Positions 25,518 to 34,556 of a stretch of 64,000 nucleotides of DNA are shown here, one piece after another. The notes beneath the pieces were generated by a model that did no database searches, was not told where the DNA came from, and was given only the letters and a program-made list of their open reading frames with translations. The stretch is from JAHBTB01 sp964451255 (GTDB taxonomy: Bacteria; Armatimonadota; Fimbriimonadia; Fimbriimonadales; Fimbriimonadaceae). Made by a program: the position numbers and the translations under genes. The stretch is taken from positions 372,001 through 436,000 of the forward strand of contig CAYVHL010000001.1 in the NCBI GenBank assembly GCA_964451255.1, given 5' to 3'. The stretch's first letter is position 1. Each line of letters starts with the position of its first letter.

Positions 25518-26778
25518 GCGGTGTGACGGAAGCCAGCCAATCGGTCGCGTCGACCAAAGCCTCGTCCGTCTCACCAAACCGTGGAGTCGGCGCGACCTTG
25601 TCGGGTACCAGGCCGTGGCCCTCGATACGCAGGCCTGTGACCGTCACATAGTCCGTCAGCGGATACTGCAGCCAATAACCCTTGCCACGCGGGATCTCGG
25701 TCAGGATCGAGGCGAGGACCGCCCCGGCCGTTTTCGTGCCGAACAACTCCGATCCTTTCAGCTCCTTGAGCGCCGCCGCCATCATCTCGGAGGCGCTCCC
25801 GGTGCCGCCATTGATCAAGACGGCCACCTTTCCAGTGAACTTGGGCTGGGTTGTGAGCATCGCCCGGACGTTCGGCTTGGAGGCCGCCGCAATCGCAACC
25901 ACGTCGTTGGTCACCGGGTGGTCTCGCTCGTACATGTCGACCATGTTGCGTGTCACAAACGTGCCCAAGGGCTCCTTGTCCCGGTCGAAGAAGTGGCTCG
26001 CCAGATGGAGCAGGTTCGCCACTCGTCCTCCGCCGTTGCTCCTCAGGTCGAGCACAAGGCTCTTAGCCTTCTGGGCCTGGTCAAACAGCTTGTCGATCCG
26101 GGCCGCGTTGTAGCCGACGTCAAACGTCGGGATCTTGATGACGGCGACGTTTCCCTGCCACGTCAGGGATTCTGGGATGATGGCCACGTACTCCCGCCTG
26201 GTCACGCTGAAATCGAGCTTCTTGTCGGCCCGCATGACGGTCAGCTTGGATGTCGATCCCTTCTCACCGAGCAGGTCGGCCTGCTTGCGGGCGGGCTTGC
26301 CGTCGCTGTCAATGATCAGGTCGCCAACCTGTAGGCCTGCGTCGGAAGCCGGGCTGTCATCAAAAACGTTCGTGACCCGAATGCCCTTCTCTTCCTCCTG
26401 GATCATGATGCCGATGCCGGACCGTCGCCGGGTCGTCCGTTGTGCGCCGAACTCGGGCGGAAAGAGGTTGATATGACTGAAACCGTACTTTTGAAGGGCC
26501 CGGTTGACCGCAAGGGTGAACTCGAATTCTGTCTTGGCCTTGTCGATCTCGGACTTCTGGCTCGCTAGCATCTCGTCGAACTTGCCGAAGTCGACACCAG
26601 GAACGAAGGCTTGGCTCGAGAGCACCTCGGACACTCTCTTGATGACCGTCGCCTTGTCTTCGGCGGTGATCGTCTTCGCCTGTTGAGTGCTCAGTTGGGC
26701 GGTCGAAACAAACGGAGAGGCGACCGCAAGACTCAGCAGGAGGGCGGCGACGACGGTGCGGGGGCGGGTCCAGTCCAT
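25501..26778 (-). CDS. S41-family C-terminal processing peptidase with PDZ domain
   Basis: Predicted 425-aa exported serine protease: signal peptide (about 1-27), helical N-terminal region, PDZ domain (about 120-200, GIGIMIQEEEKGIRV ... GLQVGDLIIDSDG), then the S41 domain with LVLDLRSNGGG (about 241-251). The Ser-Lys dyad is likely Ser328 in GTGSASE and Lys349 in FGTKTAG. CtpA/Tsp relatives trim or degrade periplasmic proteins from the C-terminus. The gene is convergent with the LolA-like gene and divergent from tilS. Confidence 0.9.
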   Translation of the reverse strand: MDWTRPRTVVAALLLSLAVASPFVSTAQLSTQQAKTITAEDKATVIKRVSEVLSSQAFVPGVDFGKFDEMLASQKSEIDKAKTEFEFTLAVNRALQKYGFSHINLFPPEFGAQRTTRRRSGIGIMIQEEEKGIRVTNVFDDSPASDAGLQVGDLIIDSDGKPARKQADLLGEKGSTSKLTVMRADKKLDFSVTRREYVAIIPESLTWQGNVAVIKIPTFDVGYNAARIDKLFDQAQKAKSLVLDLRSNGGGRVANLLHLASHFFDRDKEPLGTFVTRNMVDMYERDHPVTNDVVAIAAASKPNVRAMLTTQPKFTGKVAVLINGGTGSASEMMAAALKELKGSELFGTKTAGAVLASILTEIPRGKGYWLQYPLTDYVTVTGLRIEGHGLVPDKVAPTPRFGETDEALVDATDWLASVTPPTSTR

Positions 26779-26891
26779 GATTTCGCTTAGGCCTTACTTA
26801 CTCTGGATTGACGCCCGATAGTGCCAGGTGGTTCTCCAGCGTCCTGATGAGTGTGCGCCATCTTGCTCGGATCACACCGACTTTCGCTCGG

Positions 26892-26897
26892 TAATCT
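26892..26897 (+). promoter_or_regulatory. -10 hexamer TAATCT of a probable leaderless tilS transcript
   Basis: TAATCT ends 7 nt before the GTG at 26905. This supports that start over the in-frame GTG at 26851 and ATG at 26932, neither of which has an RBS. Confidence 0.4.
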
Positions 26898-26904
26898 GTG
26901 GTTT

Positions 26905-28323
26905 GTGCTGGAAGAATTCGACCGACACTTGATGGCCTGCGGCTTGTTGCCGGTCGGTTCCCGCGTGGGGGTGGCGTTTTCCGGTGGTCCCGATTCCATG
27001 TGCCTCCTCCATATGTTGGTGAGGCTGGGCTGGGAGCCGGTCGCACTCCATCTGGACCATGGCCAGCGCGAGGAGGCAGAGGAAGAGGCCTCGCGCCTGG
27101 CTGCCTTCTGCGATTCTCTTGACGTCGCTTTCGTCGGAGGAAAGGCGGACGTGCCTACGCTTGCCAAGCACAGGCGGGTCGGCATCGAGGAAGCAGGTCG
27201 TATCGCCAGATATGAGTTCTTACGCCAAGCAGCCGCTCGCACAGGCTGCGACCTGGTCGCGACAGGACACACACGCGACGACCTTGTGGAGACCGTACTC
27301 TTCCACCTTGTCAGGGGCACGGGCCTGGCTGGTTTGGCGGGCATTCCCTCCTCTAGGGACGGCATCGTCCGCCCGTTGCTGCCATTTACCCGAGGCCAGA
27401 CACGGACTTATTGCCACGAAGCCGGTTTGCCGGTTTTGGAGGATCCCAGCAACCTGGATCTCGCGTTCTCCCGAGTTCGGCTGCGCCTGCTGGTCGTGCC
27501 TGAGCTGGAACACGTCCACGCGGGGGCGTCCGCGAACATCGCGCGGGCCGCTGAGACGGTGCGCGAGGAAGACGCGTTTTTGGACGCCATGGCGGCGGCG
27601 GCGTTAGAAAAGTGTGAAGTCCCACTGAACGGGCCACTGAGGTTCTTGACGATGGACCGCGAAGTGGCATTTGACCGAGGATTGTTCAACAGCCATCCTG
27701 CCACGCTGCGAAGGCGTGCGGTCCGATTGGCGGCCGGTGTCCTCGGCGCGTCGCCTGACCGGGATTTCACCTTTATGGCCGCAGACTCCCTCGTTGAAGC
27801 GTCTGCGGGCTCGATGTCCGTCGCGGAATCGCCCGTGCGTATCATATGGGACAGCCAAGTGGTCCGCTTCGAACGAACGGACAAGGAGGAGCCGTTCCAC
27901 TTCAACTTGGTCGTCCCAGGGGTGACAGAAAGCGACGTTTTCGGCTGGCAGATCACTGCCCGACCCTGGGAGCCGACAAGCGAACCCCGGCCCCTGGACA
28001 ACCTAGACGTCCTGATCGACGCCGACGCAGTGATGGGGCGCCTCTACTTCAGGAGCGTCCACCCGTCCATGAAACTGACTCCTCTCGGCATGCGGGGAAG
28101 CAAGAGTGCCGCCCAGTTGATGGCGGAGGCCAAGTTGACCAGGCTTGCAAGGGCGAGGCTCCCGATTGTCTGTGATATGGTGGGAGCCGTATGGGTACCT
28201 GGTTGTCGTATCGTGGAGCGGGTCAAAATAGCCGATACCAGCACCAGGGCCTTTCGACTGCAGTTTGGTCCGCTGGACGACGCGATGCGTCATGAAGGAG
28301 GGGAACGCGACAACCAGAGTTAG
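26905..28323 (+). CDS. tilS: tRNA(Ile)-lysidine synthetase
   Basis: Predicted 472-aa enzyme that converts C34 of the CAU-anticodon tRNA-Ile to lysidine, so that it reads AUA. The N-type ATP pyrophosphatase PP-loop is VAFSGGPDSM (SGGPDS about residues 26-31); LHLDHGQRE and ATGHTRDDLVETVLFHLVRGTGLAGLAGIP follow, as does the RPLLPF element. The C-terminal TilS substrate-binding domain (about 380-465) is present. Start: GTG at 26905, chosen because of the hexamer described above. ftsH follows 45 nt later, the same tilS-ftsH order as in Bacillus. Confidence 0.93.
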   Translation: MLEEFDRHLMACGLLPVGSRVGVAFSGGPDSMCLLHMLVRLGWEPVALHLDHGQREEAEEEASRLAAFCDSLDVAFVGGKADVPTLAKHRRVGIEEAGRIARYEFLRQAAARTGCDLVATGHTRDDLVETVLFHLVRGTGLAGLAGIPSSRDGIVRPLLPFTRGQTRTYCHEAGLPVLEDPSNLDLAFSRVRLRLLVVPELEHVHAGASANIARAAETVREEDAFLDAMAAAALEKCEVPLNGPLRFLTMDREVAFDRGLFNSHPATLRRRAVRLAAGVLGASPDRDFTFMAADSLVEASAGSMSVAESPVRIIWDSQVVRFERTDKEEPFHFNLVVPGVTESDVFGWQITARPWEPTSEPRPLDNLDVLIDADAVMGRLYFRSVHPSMKLTPLGMRGSKSAAQLMAEAKLTRLARARLPIVCDMVGAVWVPGCRIVERVKIADTSTRAFRLQFGPLDDAMRHEGGERDNQS

Positions 28324-28368
28324 CGTAAGCTAAGGCTAGGTCAGTGCGGGCCTCGATAAGGTGAAAGT

Positions 28369-30318
28369 TTGAACAACAAAGGTGCGCGGGTCTTTCTGGT
28401 GTTGGTGCTGGTGGTGGTCGGAGCCATGTTCATGCTCCAGAGCATCGGCGTCAATGGCAGCCCTGGCCTGCCGTTCACCACTAGCGGCCCTCAACAATTG
28501 TCCTTGAGCGAGTTCCGCCAGAACGTCGAAGACGGCCAGATCAAAACTGCCACTTGGCAACAGCAGACGATCACCGGCAAGTTTGCCGGTGAGGGCGACA
28601 AGACCTACACCGTTCACGCCGTGTCCTCCGAGTCGGAGCCGGGCGGCGACCTGCTGAAGCTTCTGGACACCTACAAGGTCAAGGTCTCGATCAGCGACGC
28701 CCCACCTACCCAAGCGATCATGCAGTTGATCGGGATCTTCCTTCCCGTCATCCTGATCGCTGGCTTCATCTATTTCATGATGGTGCGACAGGCCCAGGCG
28801 AGCGGAAACCAAGCCATCAACTTCGGGCGCAGCCGGGCCAAGCGAGCGGGCGAGAACACGCCCAAGGTCACCTTTGAGGACGTCGCCGGCATCGAAGAGG
28901 CCAAGGAAGAGCTTTACGAGGTCGTCGACTTCCTACGAAACACCAAGAAGTACGTCGCCTTGGGGGCAAAGATCCCGAAGGGCATCCTGTTGACCGGCCC
29001 TCCAGGTGTCGGCAAGACCCACCTCGCCAGAGCCGTGGCGGGCGAGGCCGGGGTTCCGTTCTTCCACATCAGCGGCTCGGACTTCGTCGAGATGTTCGTC
29101 GGTGTCGGCGCGGCGCGCGTCCGCGACCTCTTCGACACCGCGAAGGCCCATCGGCCCTGCCTCATCTTCGTCGACGAGATCGACGCCGTCGGCCGACAGC
29201 GCGGAGCCGGACTAGGCGGCGGCCACGACGAACGCGAACAGACCCTGAACCAGTTGCTTGTCGAAATGGACGGTTTCGACCCCAACACCGGCGTCATCTT
29301 GATCGCCGCGACGAACCGACCTGACGTCCTTGACCCGGCCCTCCTCCGTCCCGGCCGCTTTGACCGGCAGATCGTGGTCGATTCGCCGGACGCCAAGGGA
29401 CGCGAGGCCATCCTCAACATTCACGCGAAGGGCAAGCCCTTCGACGGCGACGTCAAGCTGGACGTCTTGGCCAAGCGGACACCTGGCTTCACCGGCGCCG
29501 ATCTGGCCAACGCCCTGAACGAAGCCGCCCTCCTCGCCGCACGGCGCAACAAGTCGCGCATCAGCACCTCGGAAGTCGAGGAGGCCGTCGACCGCGTGAT
29601 GATGGGCCCGGCCCGCAAGAGCCGGGCGATGAAGAAGGAGGAGATGAAGATCACCGCCTACCACGAGGCGGGACACGCGATCGTCGGCGAACTCCTCGAG
29701 CACTGCGACCCGATCCACAAGGTCACGATCCTCCCCCGCGGAATGGCTCTCGGTTTGACGTGGAGCTTGCCGGAGGACGACGCCTCGCACGTCAGCCGTT
29801 CCAAATTGACCGACGACATCACGATGTCATTGGGTGGGCTCGTGGCCGAAGAGGTCGTATATGGCGAAAGGTTCACTGGAGCAAGCGGCGACCTCGAACG
29901 CGTGACCCGCATCGCTCGGGCGATGGTCATGCAGTTCGGCATGAGTGACAAACTCGGATCACTGGCCATTGGACGCCGCAGTCGGAACCCGTTCCTGGGT
30001 CGAGACATGGCGGAGGACCGGGACTACAGCGAAGAGATCGCGAAGCAGATCGACGAGGAAGTCCACAGGATGGTGAACGACTGCCACAGTCGTGCGACCC
30101 AGATCCTCACCTCTCACCGCGACACGATGGACCGGCTGGCTGACGCACTGCTCGAAAGGGAAACCTTGGACCGCGAAGAATTCTTGGCGGTCATGGAAGG
30201 AAAGGAGCTCCCGGCCCTGCCCCAGACCCCTCAAGCACCCCCGTTGCCAAATTCAACCTCAGGTAAGGACAAGGCCCGACCTGTCCCGCCTCAGCAGCTT
30301 GAGCCGGGCCCTGCCTGA
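28369..30318 (+). CDS. ftsH: ATP-dependent zinc metalloprotease FtsH
   Basis: Predicted 649-aa membrane AAA+ protease that degrades membrane and regulatory proteins. Two N-terminal helices (about 7-25 and 118-139) flank a periplasmic domain. Walker A is GPPGVGKT (210-217), Walker B LIFVDEID (about 265-272), the SRH region ATNRPDVLDPALLRPGRFD (314-332), and the zinc site HEAGH (432-436) with a downstream acidic ligand. TTG start at 28369 with AAGGTG 5 nt upstream. The C-terminal tail is Pro-rich. Immediately downstream of tilS. Confidence 0.97.
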   Translation: MNNKGARVFLVLVLVVVGAMFMLQSIGVNGSPGLPFTTSGPQQLSLSEFRQNVEDGQIKTATWQQQTITGKFAGEGDKTYTVHAVSSESEPGGDLLKLLDTYKVKVSISDAPPTQAIMQLIGIFLPVILIAGFIYFMMVRQAQASGNQAINFGRSRAKRAGENTPKVTFEDVAGIEEAKEELYEVVDFLRNTKKYVALGAKIPKGILLTGPPGVGKTHLARAVAGEAGVPFFHISGSDFVEMFVGVGAARVRDLFDTAKAHRPCLIFVDEIDAVGRQRGAGLGGGHDEREQTLNQLLVEMDGFDPNTGVILIAATNRPDVLDPALLRPGRFDRQIVVDSPDAKGREAILNIHAKGKPFDGDVKLDVLAKRTPGFTGADLANALNEAALLAARRNKSRISTSEVEEAVDRVMMGPARKSRAMKKEEMKITAYHEAGHAIVGELLEHCDPIHKVTILPRGMALGLTWSLPEDDASHVSRSKLTDDITMSLGGLVAEEVVYGERFTGASGDLERVTRIARAMVMQFGMSDKLGSLAIGRRSRNPFLGRDMAEDRDYSEEIAKQIDEEVHRMVNDCHSRATQILTSHRDTMDRLADALLERETLDREEFLAVMEGKELPALPQTPQAPPLPNSTSGKDKARPVPPQQLEPGPA

Positions 30319-30388
30319 TACAGACTTTCCTAGGCCCTCTTCGGTCCGGTATATTAGAACCTGACGCGAAGGGGGCTGTCGCGATTCA

Positions 30389-30736
30389 ATGAGCGTCCAA
30401 GTTCTGTACCAAGAGGGTTTCCAGTTGCGCTGTGACGGTAGGTACCGCGAGGCGAAAGTCAAGCTGGAACAAGCCCTTCAAATCGAGCCAGACCATGCTG
30501 ACGCGATGTGGCAGCTGGGGCTCGTGCAAGGCTTTGAAGGCGATTTCGACCGGTCGTTGGCGACACTGCAGCACGTCGTGGGAACGAACCCTGGCCATGT
30601 GAACGCTCGGTTCGATCTTGGTATGACGATGATGATGCTGGGCATGCAAGAAGACGCCTGCGCCCAGTTCCGCGAAGTCCTGCGCTTGCAACCCGGTCAC
30701 GAAAAGGCCAAGCAGCAACTCGTCTACTGCCCCTGA
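30389..30736 (+). CDS. Small TPR protein
   Basis: Predicted 115-aa soluble protein consisting of about three tetratricopeptide repeats (residues 4-37, 38-71 and 72-105; repeated A..QALQIEPDHADAMWQLGLV pattern). No signal peptide. A TATATT box (30350-30355) lies 33 nt upstream of the ATG. It is followed after 4 nt by the large YfhO-like membrane protein, so the two are probably co-expressed. Likely a scaffold; partner unknown. Confidence 0.8.
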   Translation: MSVQVLYQEGFQLRCDGRYREAKVKLEQALQIEPDHADAMWQLGLVQGFEGDFDRSLATLQHVVGTNPGHVNARFDLGMTMMMLGMQEDACAQFREVLRLQPGHEKAKQQLVYCP

Positions 30737-30740
30737 GCCG

Positions 30741-32975
30741 ATGAAGCGGCCATTCCCCTGGACGTGGGCCCTGCTGGCGCTTTTGCCGCTGGTTCCCTTG
30801 TGGCGTTGCGTCTTCTTGGGCGAGGTGATCGGGCCCTGGGATCAGGTCAGCAACTTCTGGCCATTCCAACCACAGCCCTTGCGCGGCGCTTGGGACGTGC
30901 TCCAGGCTGACAGCGCTTTACAGTTCTTCGGATGGCGCGACCTCGTCTTCCACGCCTGGGCGAACGGCCAGATGCCGCTTTGGAACCCGTACCAGTTGGC
31001 CGGTTCGCCGCTGTTGGCGAACTCCCAGTCGGCCGGTTTCTATCCGCTCCACATCTTGATGGGCGTGCTACATGTCCCGACCGGCCCCGCGATCACCCTC
31101 TTGGCATGGATCCACCTGGCCCTGGCGGGGTTCGGCGTGAGAGCCCTAGCAATGCGGTTTGGCTCAGGGGAAGCGGGTGCGACCGTCGGCGGGGCGCTCT
31201 TCATGCTCTCCGCCTTCGTCCTGGGCTGGTTGCCACTGGCGAGCGTGGTCACCACGGTCGCGTGGATCCCTTGGGTCCTCTGGGCGGGGCTCGGGCTGTT
31301 TGAGAAACCCACACCCGTTCGAGCCGCCGGTCTGGCCGCGCTCGTCGCCATGATGTGCCTGGCCGGACACCTGCAGTTCGTCTTCTACGGCCTCCTGGGC
31401 CTGGCTGTCTTGGTGGCAGGACGGCTTGTCACAGCGGCCCGGGCCAAGGAGGCGACTCTGGCAACCATGGCCTATGGGGTGCTCGGCGTGGCGCTGGGCC
31501 TCGGGTTGGCGGGCGCGCAACTCCTGCCTGTCTTCCAGCTCTCCAAGCTGAGCCACCGCCATGTCACGCCGGACGCGACCGGATACCAGTCCTACATCGC
31601 CGGCGCGCCAAAGCCCTTCGAACTCGCCGGAGCTGTCTACCCTGGTGCCCTCGGCTTTCCAGGTCGGGCCGAAGAAGGCGTCGAGGGCGAACCCTACCCA
31701 CAGCACTGGCCTGCCTCCACCAGGATCGGAGCCTCGTTCGCCGAGTCGGCGTTTTGCATCGGGCCTGCCGCCTTGGCGTTGCTGGCCGGTCTCCGCAGAC
31801 GACGCTCGTGGTTCCTTGCCGGCCCCGTCGTCGCAGTAGGCGCATTTGGACTCTTGGCCGCCTTGGGGACGCCTTTGGACGCGGCCCTCTACTTTGGCGT
31901 GCCAGGTTGGGCGTCCACCGGCAGCCCAGGAAGGGCATCTGTCCTCTTCGTGTTGGCGGCGTGTGCCGTCGCCGCGCTCGGCTGGCCGGAAGAGGGTGAA
32001 GAGTGCCCGCGCCGGACCGTGCTGGCCGTGAGCCTGGCCGGAGCCCTACTGACCATCCTCATCCTCGTCAGTGCCAAGTCGCTTACGACATGGGCAAACC
32101 CCGCCGCGACGGTGGAATGGCAGGTGTCCCGTCGGATGCTGGACGTATTGCCGTCCGCCGGCCTCGCCCTCGCTCTGGTCGCTGCCTATATCTGGTTCCA
32201 AAAATCCAAACTAGTCCCCGTTGCCATCGCCTGCCTACTCGGCGCACAGTTGGCGACCCAGGTGACGACTGTCGTTCCCAGCGGCACGTTTCCGAGCGTT
32301 AAGAGCGGCGTCAGCTTTGACCCGGCGACGCGGTATGCGTTCGAGAACGACGCGTGGCCGCTCTTAACGAGGGCGAAGCACGCTTTGCTCCCGCCCGACC
32401 TCGCCTCGGCCCTTCGTGTCCAGGACATCGCGGGCTACGACTCGCTGCTCCCCGAAGCTTCGGCCAAGATGATGAGTGACATCGACGGCAAGGACGCCGC
32501 GCCCGAGGCCAATGGCAACATCCAGTTCGTCAAGCCGGGGGCCGACCGAACGGCGCTCGCCGACGCGGGCGTCTCCGTCCTGGTTCATGGCCCGGATGCG
32601 ACTGCCGAGCAGATTCGATCCTCGGGAATCGTCGAAACCGACTACGGCGACGCAGAAACCCCCGTGTTGCGTGCGGACGGGTTCGACCTCCGCGTCCACG
32701 GGCCTTCGGAGGTCACCGTCCGGTTTCTCCGACTTCCTGGCTGGACGTTAGACGGCGATCCTCCCGGCCACCTCGACCCCCACGGCACGTGGCTGACATA
32801 CCGGGATCCCTCGCGGTCGGACGCTGTCCTTCGTTTCCGCTACGTCCCGCCAGGCCTGGCTACCGGGTTTGGCCTGACCGGTCTGAGCCTCGCCGTCGTG
32901 CTTGCGCTCCTCATCTTGGCTCACCGTCGCCCGCCCGGCCAAAGTGCCAAGAGTGAACCGGCCCTGGCGGTGTGA
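30741..32975 (+). CDS. YfhO-like multi-spanning membrane protein
   Basis: Predicted 744-aa integral membrane protein with about 12-14 helices, a conserved-looking first loop (IGPWDQVSNFWPFQPQPLRG, then WNPYQLAGSPLLANSQSAGFYPLH), a large hydrophilic C-terminal domain (about 515-710) and a last helix (about 712-732). The N-terminal pattern fits YfhO/GT-C-type membrane glycosyltransferases, which act on lipid-linked sugars such as in teichoic acid glycosylation. A substrate cannot be assigned in this organism. It is coupled to the small TPR gene upstream. Confidence 0.75.
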   Translation: MKRPFPWTWALLALLPLVPLWRCVFLGEVIGPWDQVSNFWPFQPQPLRGAWDVLQADSALQFFGWRDLVFHAWANGQMPLWNPYQLAGSPLLANSQSAGFYPLHILMGVLHVPTGPAITLLAWIHLALAGFGVRALAMRFGSGEAGATVGGALFMLSAFVLGWLPLASVVTTVAWIPWVLWAGLGLFEKPTPVRAAGLAALVAMMCLAGHLQFVFYGLLGLAVLVAGRLVTAARAKEATLATMAYGVLGVALGLGLAGAQLLPVFQLSKLSHRHVTPDATGYQSYIAGAPKPFELAGAVYPGALGFPGRAEEGVEGEPYPQHWPASTRIGASFAESAFCIGPAALALLAGLRRRRSWFLAGPVVAVGAFGLLAALGTPLDAALYFGVPGWASTGSPGRASVLFVLAACAVAALGWPEEGEECPRRTVLAVSLAGALLTILILVSAKSLTTWANPAATVEWQVSRRMLDVLPSAGLALALVAAYIWFQKSKLVPVAIACLLGAQLATQVTTVVPSGTFPSVKSGVSFDPATRYAFENDAWPLLTRAKHALLPPDLASALRVQDIAGYDSLLPEASAKMMSDIDGKDAAPEANGNIQFVKPGADRTALADAGVSVLVHGPDATAEQIRSSGIVETDYGDAETPVLRADGFDLRVHGPSEVTVRFLRLPGWTLDGDPPGHLDPHGTWLTYRDPSRSDAVLRFRYVPPGLATGFGLTGLSLAVVLALLILAHRRPPGQSAKSEPALAV

Positions 32976-32998
32976 GCGTCCATACTTGACAAGGGACG

Positions 32999-33277
32999 AT
33001 GCCCGAGACGCGCACGATCGACATGCCCGAGTGCATGGGGACAGGGACGGGGGATCATGTCGTGGTCATATTCAACAACGACCACACACCCTTCGAAGTC
33101 GTCGTCCACGTCCTTATGCTGGCCACGGCTTGCGGCCTCCAGGAGGCGTACACGAAGACGATGGAAGCGCACCTAAGCGGATCTTCGATCGTCTACGCGG
33201 GCCCCGAGGAGGACTGCCAGGCGACCGCGGGGGTCATCGAGAGGGCGGGCGTCCGGACCCTCGTCCGGCCCGACTAG
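32999..33277 (+). CDS. clpS: ClpS-like adaptor protein 1
   Basis: Predicted 92-aa protein matching ClpS, which delivers N-degron substrates to ClpA-type unfoldases. The N-terminal extension is short; the motif FNNDHTPFEVVV corresponds to the LNDDYTPMEFVV pocket of E. coli ClpS (Asn34, Asp36 and Thr38 kept; Asp35 becomes Asn and Met40 becomes Phe), and EAHLSG carries the equivalent of His66. No clpA is nearby. AAGGGA lies before the ATG. A second, more divergent copy follows after 33 nt. Confidence 0.85.
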   Translation: MPETRTIDMPECMGTGTGDHVVVIFNNDHTPFEVVVHVLMLATACGLQEAYTKTMEAHLSGSSIVYAGPEEDCQATAGVIERAGVRTLVRPD

Positions 33278-33310
33278 CGAAAAGCGTCGTATCATGAAGT
33301 TGCCCAAGTC

Positions 33311-33613
33311 ATGCTTGACCTGTTGAAAAACTCGACCACGACTCTGCCCGAGTCGGACACCGGATCGGCTGTCTCCGCCGAACCGGATTGGATGGTCGTG
33401 GTCTACAACAATGAGACCAACACTTGGGAAGAGGTCATGGTGATCCTCATGTTCGCCACCGCTTGTGACGAGCAAGAAGCCTACATCGAGACCTGGGAGA
33501 TCGACCACTACGGGCAGTGCGTCGTACATCGGGCGTCCAGCGGCGAGTGCCGACAGGTGGCAGAAGTCGTCGCTACCATCGGCATCCGTGTCGAAGCGCT
33601 CCCCGGCGAATGA
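33311..33613 (+). CDS. ClpS-like protein 2, diverged binding pocket
   Basis: Predicted 100-aa ClpS-fold paralogue of the preceding gene (shared pattern LM.ATAC...EAY.....I...G...V). Its pocket region reads YNNETNTWEEV, so Asp36, Thr38, Pro39 and Met40 equivalents are Glu, Asn, Thr and Trp, while the His in EIDHYG is kept. This suggests altered or lost N-degron recognition. The N-terminal tail is about 25 residues. The gene ends 12 nt from the convergent sugar isomerase gene. Confidence 0.75.
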   Translation: MLDLLKNSTTTLPESDTGSAVSAEPDWMVVVYNNETNTWEEVMVILMFATACDEQEAYIETWEIDHYGQCVVHRASSGECRQVAEVVATIGIRVEALPGE

Positions 33614-33625
33614 ACGGGATCCCAG

Positions 33626-34510
33626 TTATTTCGGATTCTCGACGTACTCGCCGCCGCGACAGGCCTTGAGGTACTTGAGTCCGTGGACTTGACCCGTCAT
33701 CTCCAGTTCGTCACGATAGATCGGGTCGTGCCAACCCTCGATGTCGATCGCCCCAGTGAACCCGCCCTGCCGGAGGACGGTGATGACATCGGTCCAGTTG
33801 GTGTCGCCAAAGCCGGGGGTCCGGTGCCACACGTACTGGTGGCCGCCACGAATGCCCTTGGCCTTGACGATGTCCCAGGCGACCGTCGCGTCCTTCCCGT
33901 GGACGTGATGAATACGGTCGACGATCCCCCTCAACTGCGCCACCGGGTCGATGAGTGAGACCATTTGGTGACACGGTTCCCATTCCAGGCCGATGGCCTT
34001 GCTGGGCACTTCGTTGAACATCATCTCCCAAGCCGTGGGGCTATGGGCGATGTTCCAGGCCGGACGCTCCCAGGTGCCGCCCATATCGCAGTTTTCGAAG
34101 GCGATCTTGCAGCCCTCGTCCTCGGCGACCTCTGCCAGGTGGCCGAAGACCTCTTTGAACTTGGGCATGCTTTGGTCCACCGGTCGGTCTTCAAGGGCCC
34201 CCGCGAATCCGCAGACCACGTTGCAACCAAAGTGCCGCGCTCCCTTGATGAGGGTCTCCCAATCGGCGGCGGTCTTTTCGTCCTGAAGTGGGTTGCCATA
34301 GATGCCGACGCTGCTGATCACCGCCAGCCCCGCGACGATGTCCTGTACTTGCTTGCCGGTACTGGCCAAGTCTTGGTCACCAAGGTATTGCCAGTTGGTC
34401 AGTTCGAAGCTCTCAAACCCATGCGGGAGGATTTGAGGCAAATAGCTGATGGCGTTGGCCATCCCTGCCAGCGTGCCGATACGAATGTCTTGGTGGTTTT
34501 CGCGTCCCAT
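33626..34510 (-). CDS. Sugar phosphate isomerase/epimerase-like TIM-barrel protein
   Basis: Predicted 294-aa protein of the xylose-isomerase-like TIM-barrel superfamily (AP_endonuc_2). Characteristic metal-ligand regions are visible: GCKIAFENCDMGGTWE (Glu), IGLEWEPCHQMV (Glu/His), RIHHVHGKDA (His) and GFTGAIDIEGWHDP (Glu near the C-terminus). Substrate unknown; relatives act on sugars, inositols or hydroxypyruvate. No sugar transporter is adjacent. Upstream lies the M1-like peptidase gene in the same direction, 46 nt away. Confidence 0.85.
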   Translation of the reverse strand: MGRENHQDIRIGTLAGMANAISYLPQILPHGFESFELTNWQYLGDQDLASTGKQVQDIVAGLAVISSVGIYGNPLQDEKTAADWETLIKGARHFGCNVVCGFAGALEDRPVDQSMPKFKEVFGHLAEVAEDEGCKIAFENCDMGGTWERPAWNIAHSPTAWEMMFNEVPSKAIGLEWEPCHQMVSLIDPVAQLRGIVDRIHHVHGKDATVAWDIVKAKGIRGGHQYVWHRTPGFGDTNWTDVITVLRQGGFTGAIDIEGWHDPIYRDELEMTGQVHGLKYLKACRGGEYVENPK

Positions 34511-34556
34511 GGCGTCTGATCCGGGAGGTTACCAGTGGCCTTGGTTGGGCCCAGGT

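Noticed and set aside
26851..26904. Longer tilS start at GTG 26851
   Set aside because: Adds 18 residues without family similarity; the TAATCT hexamer points to the GTG at 26905.
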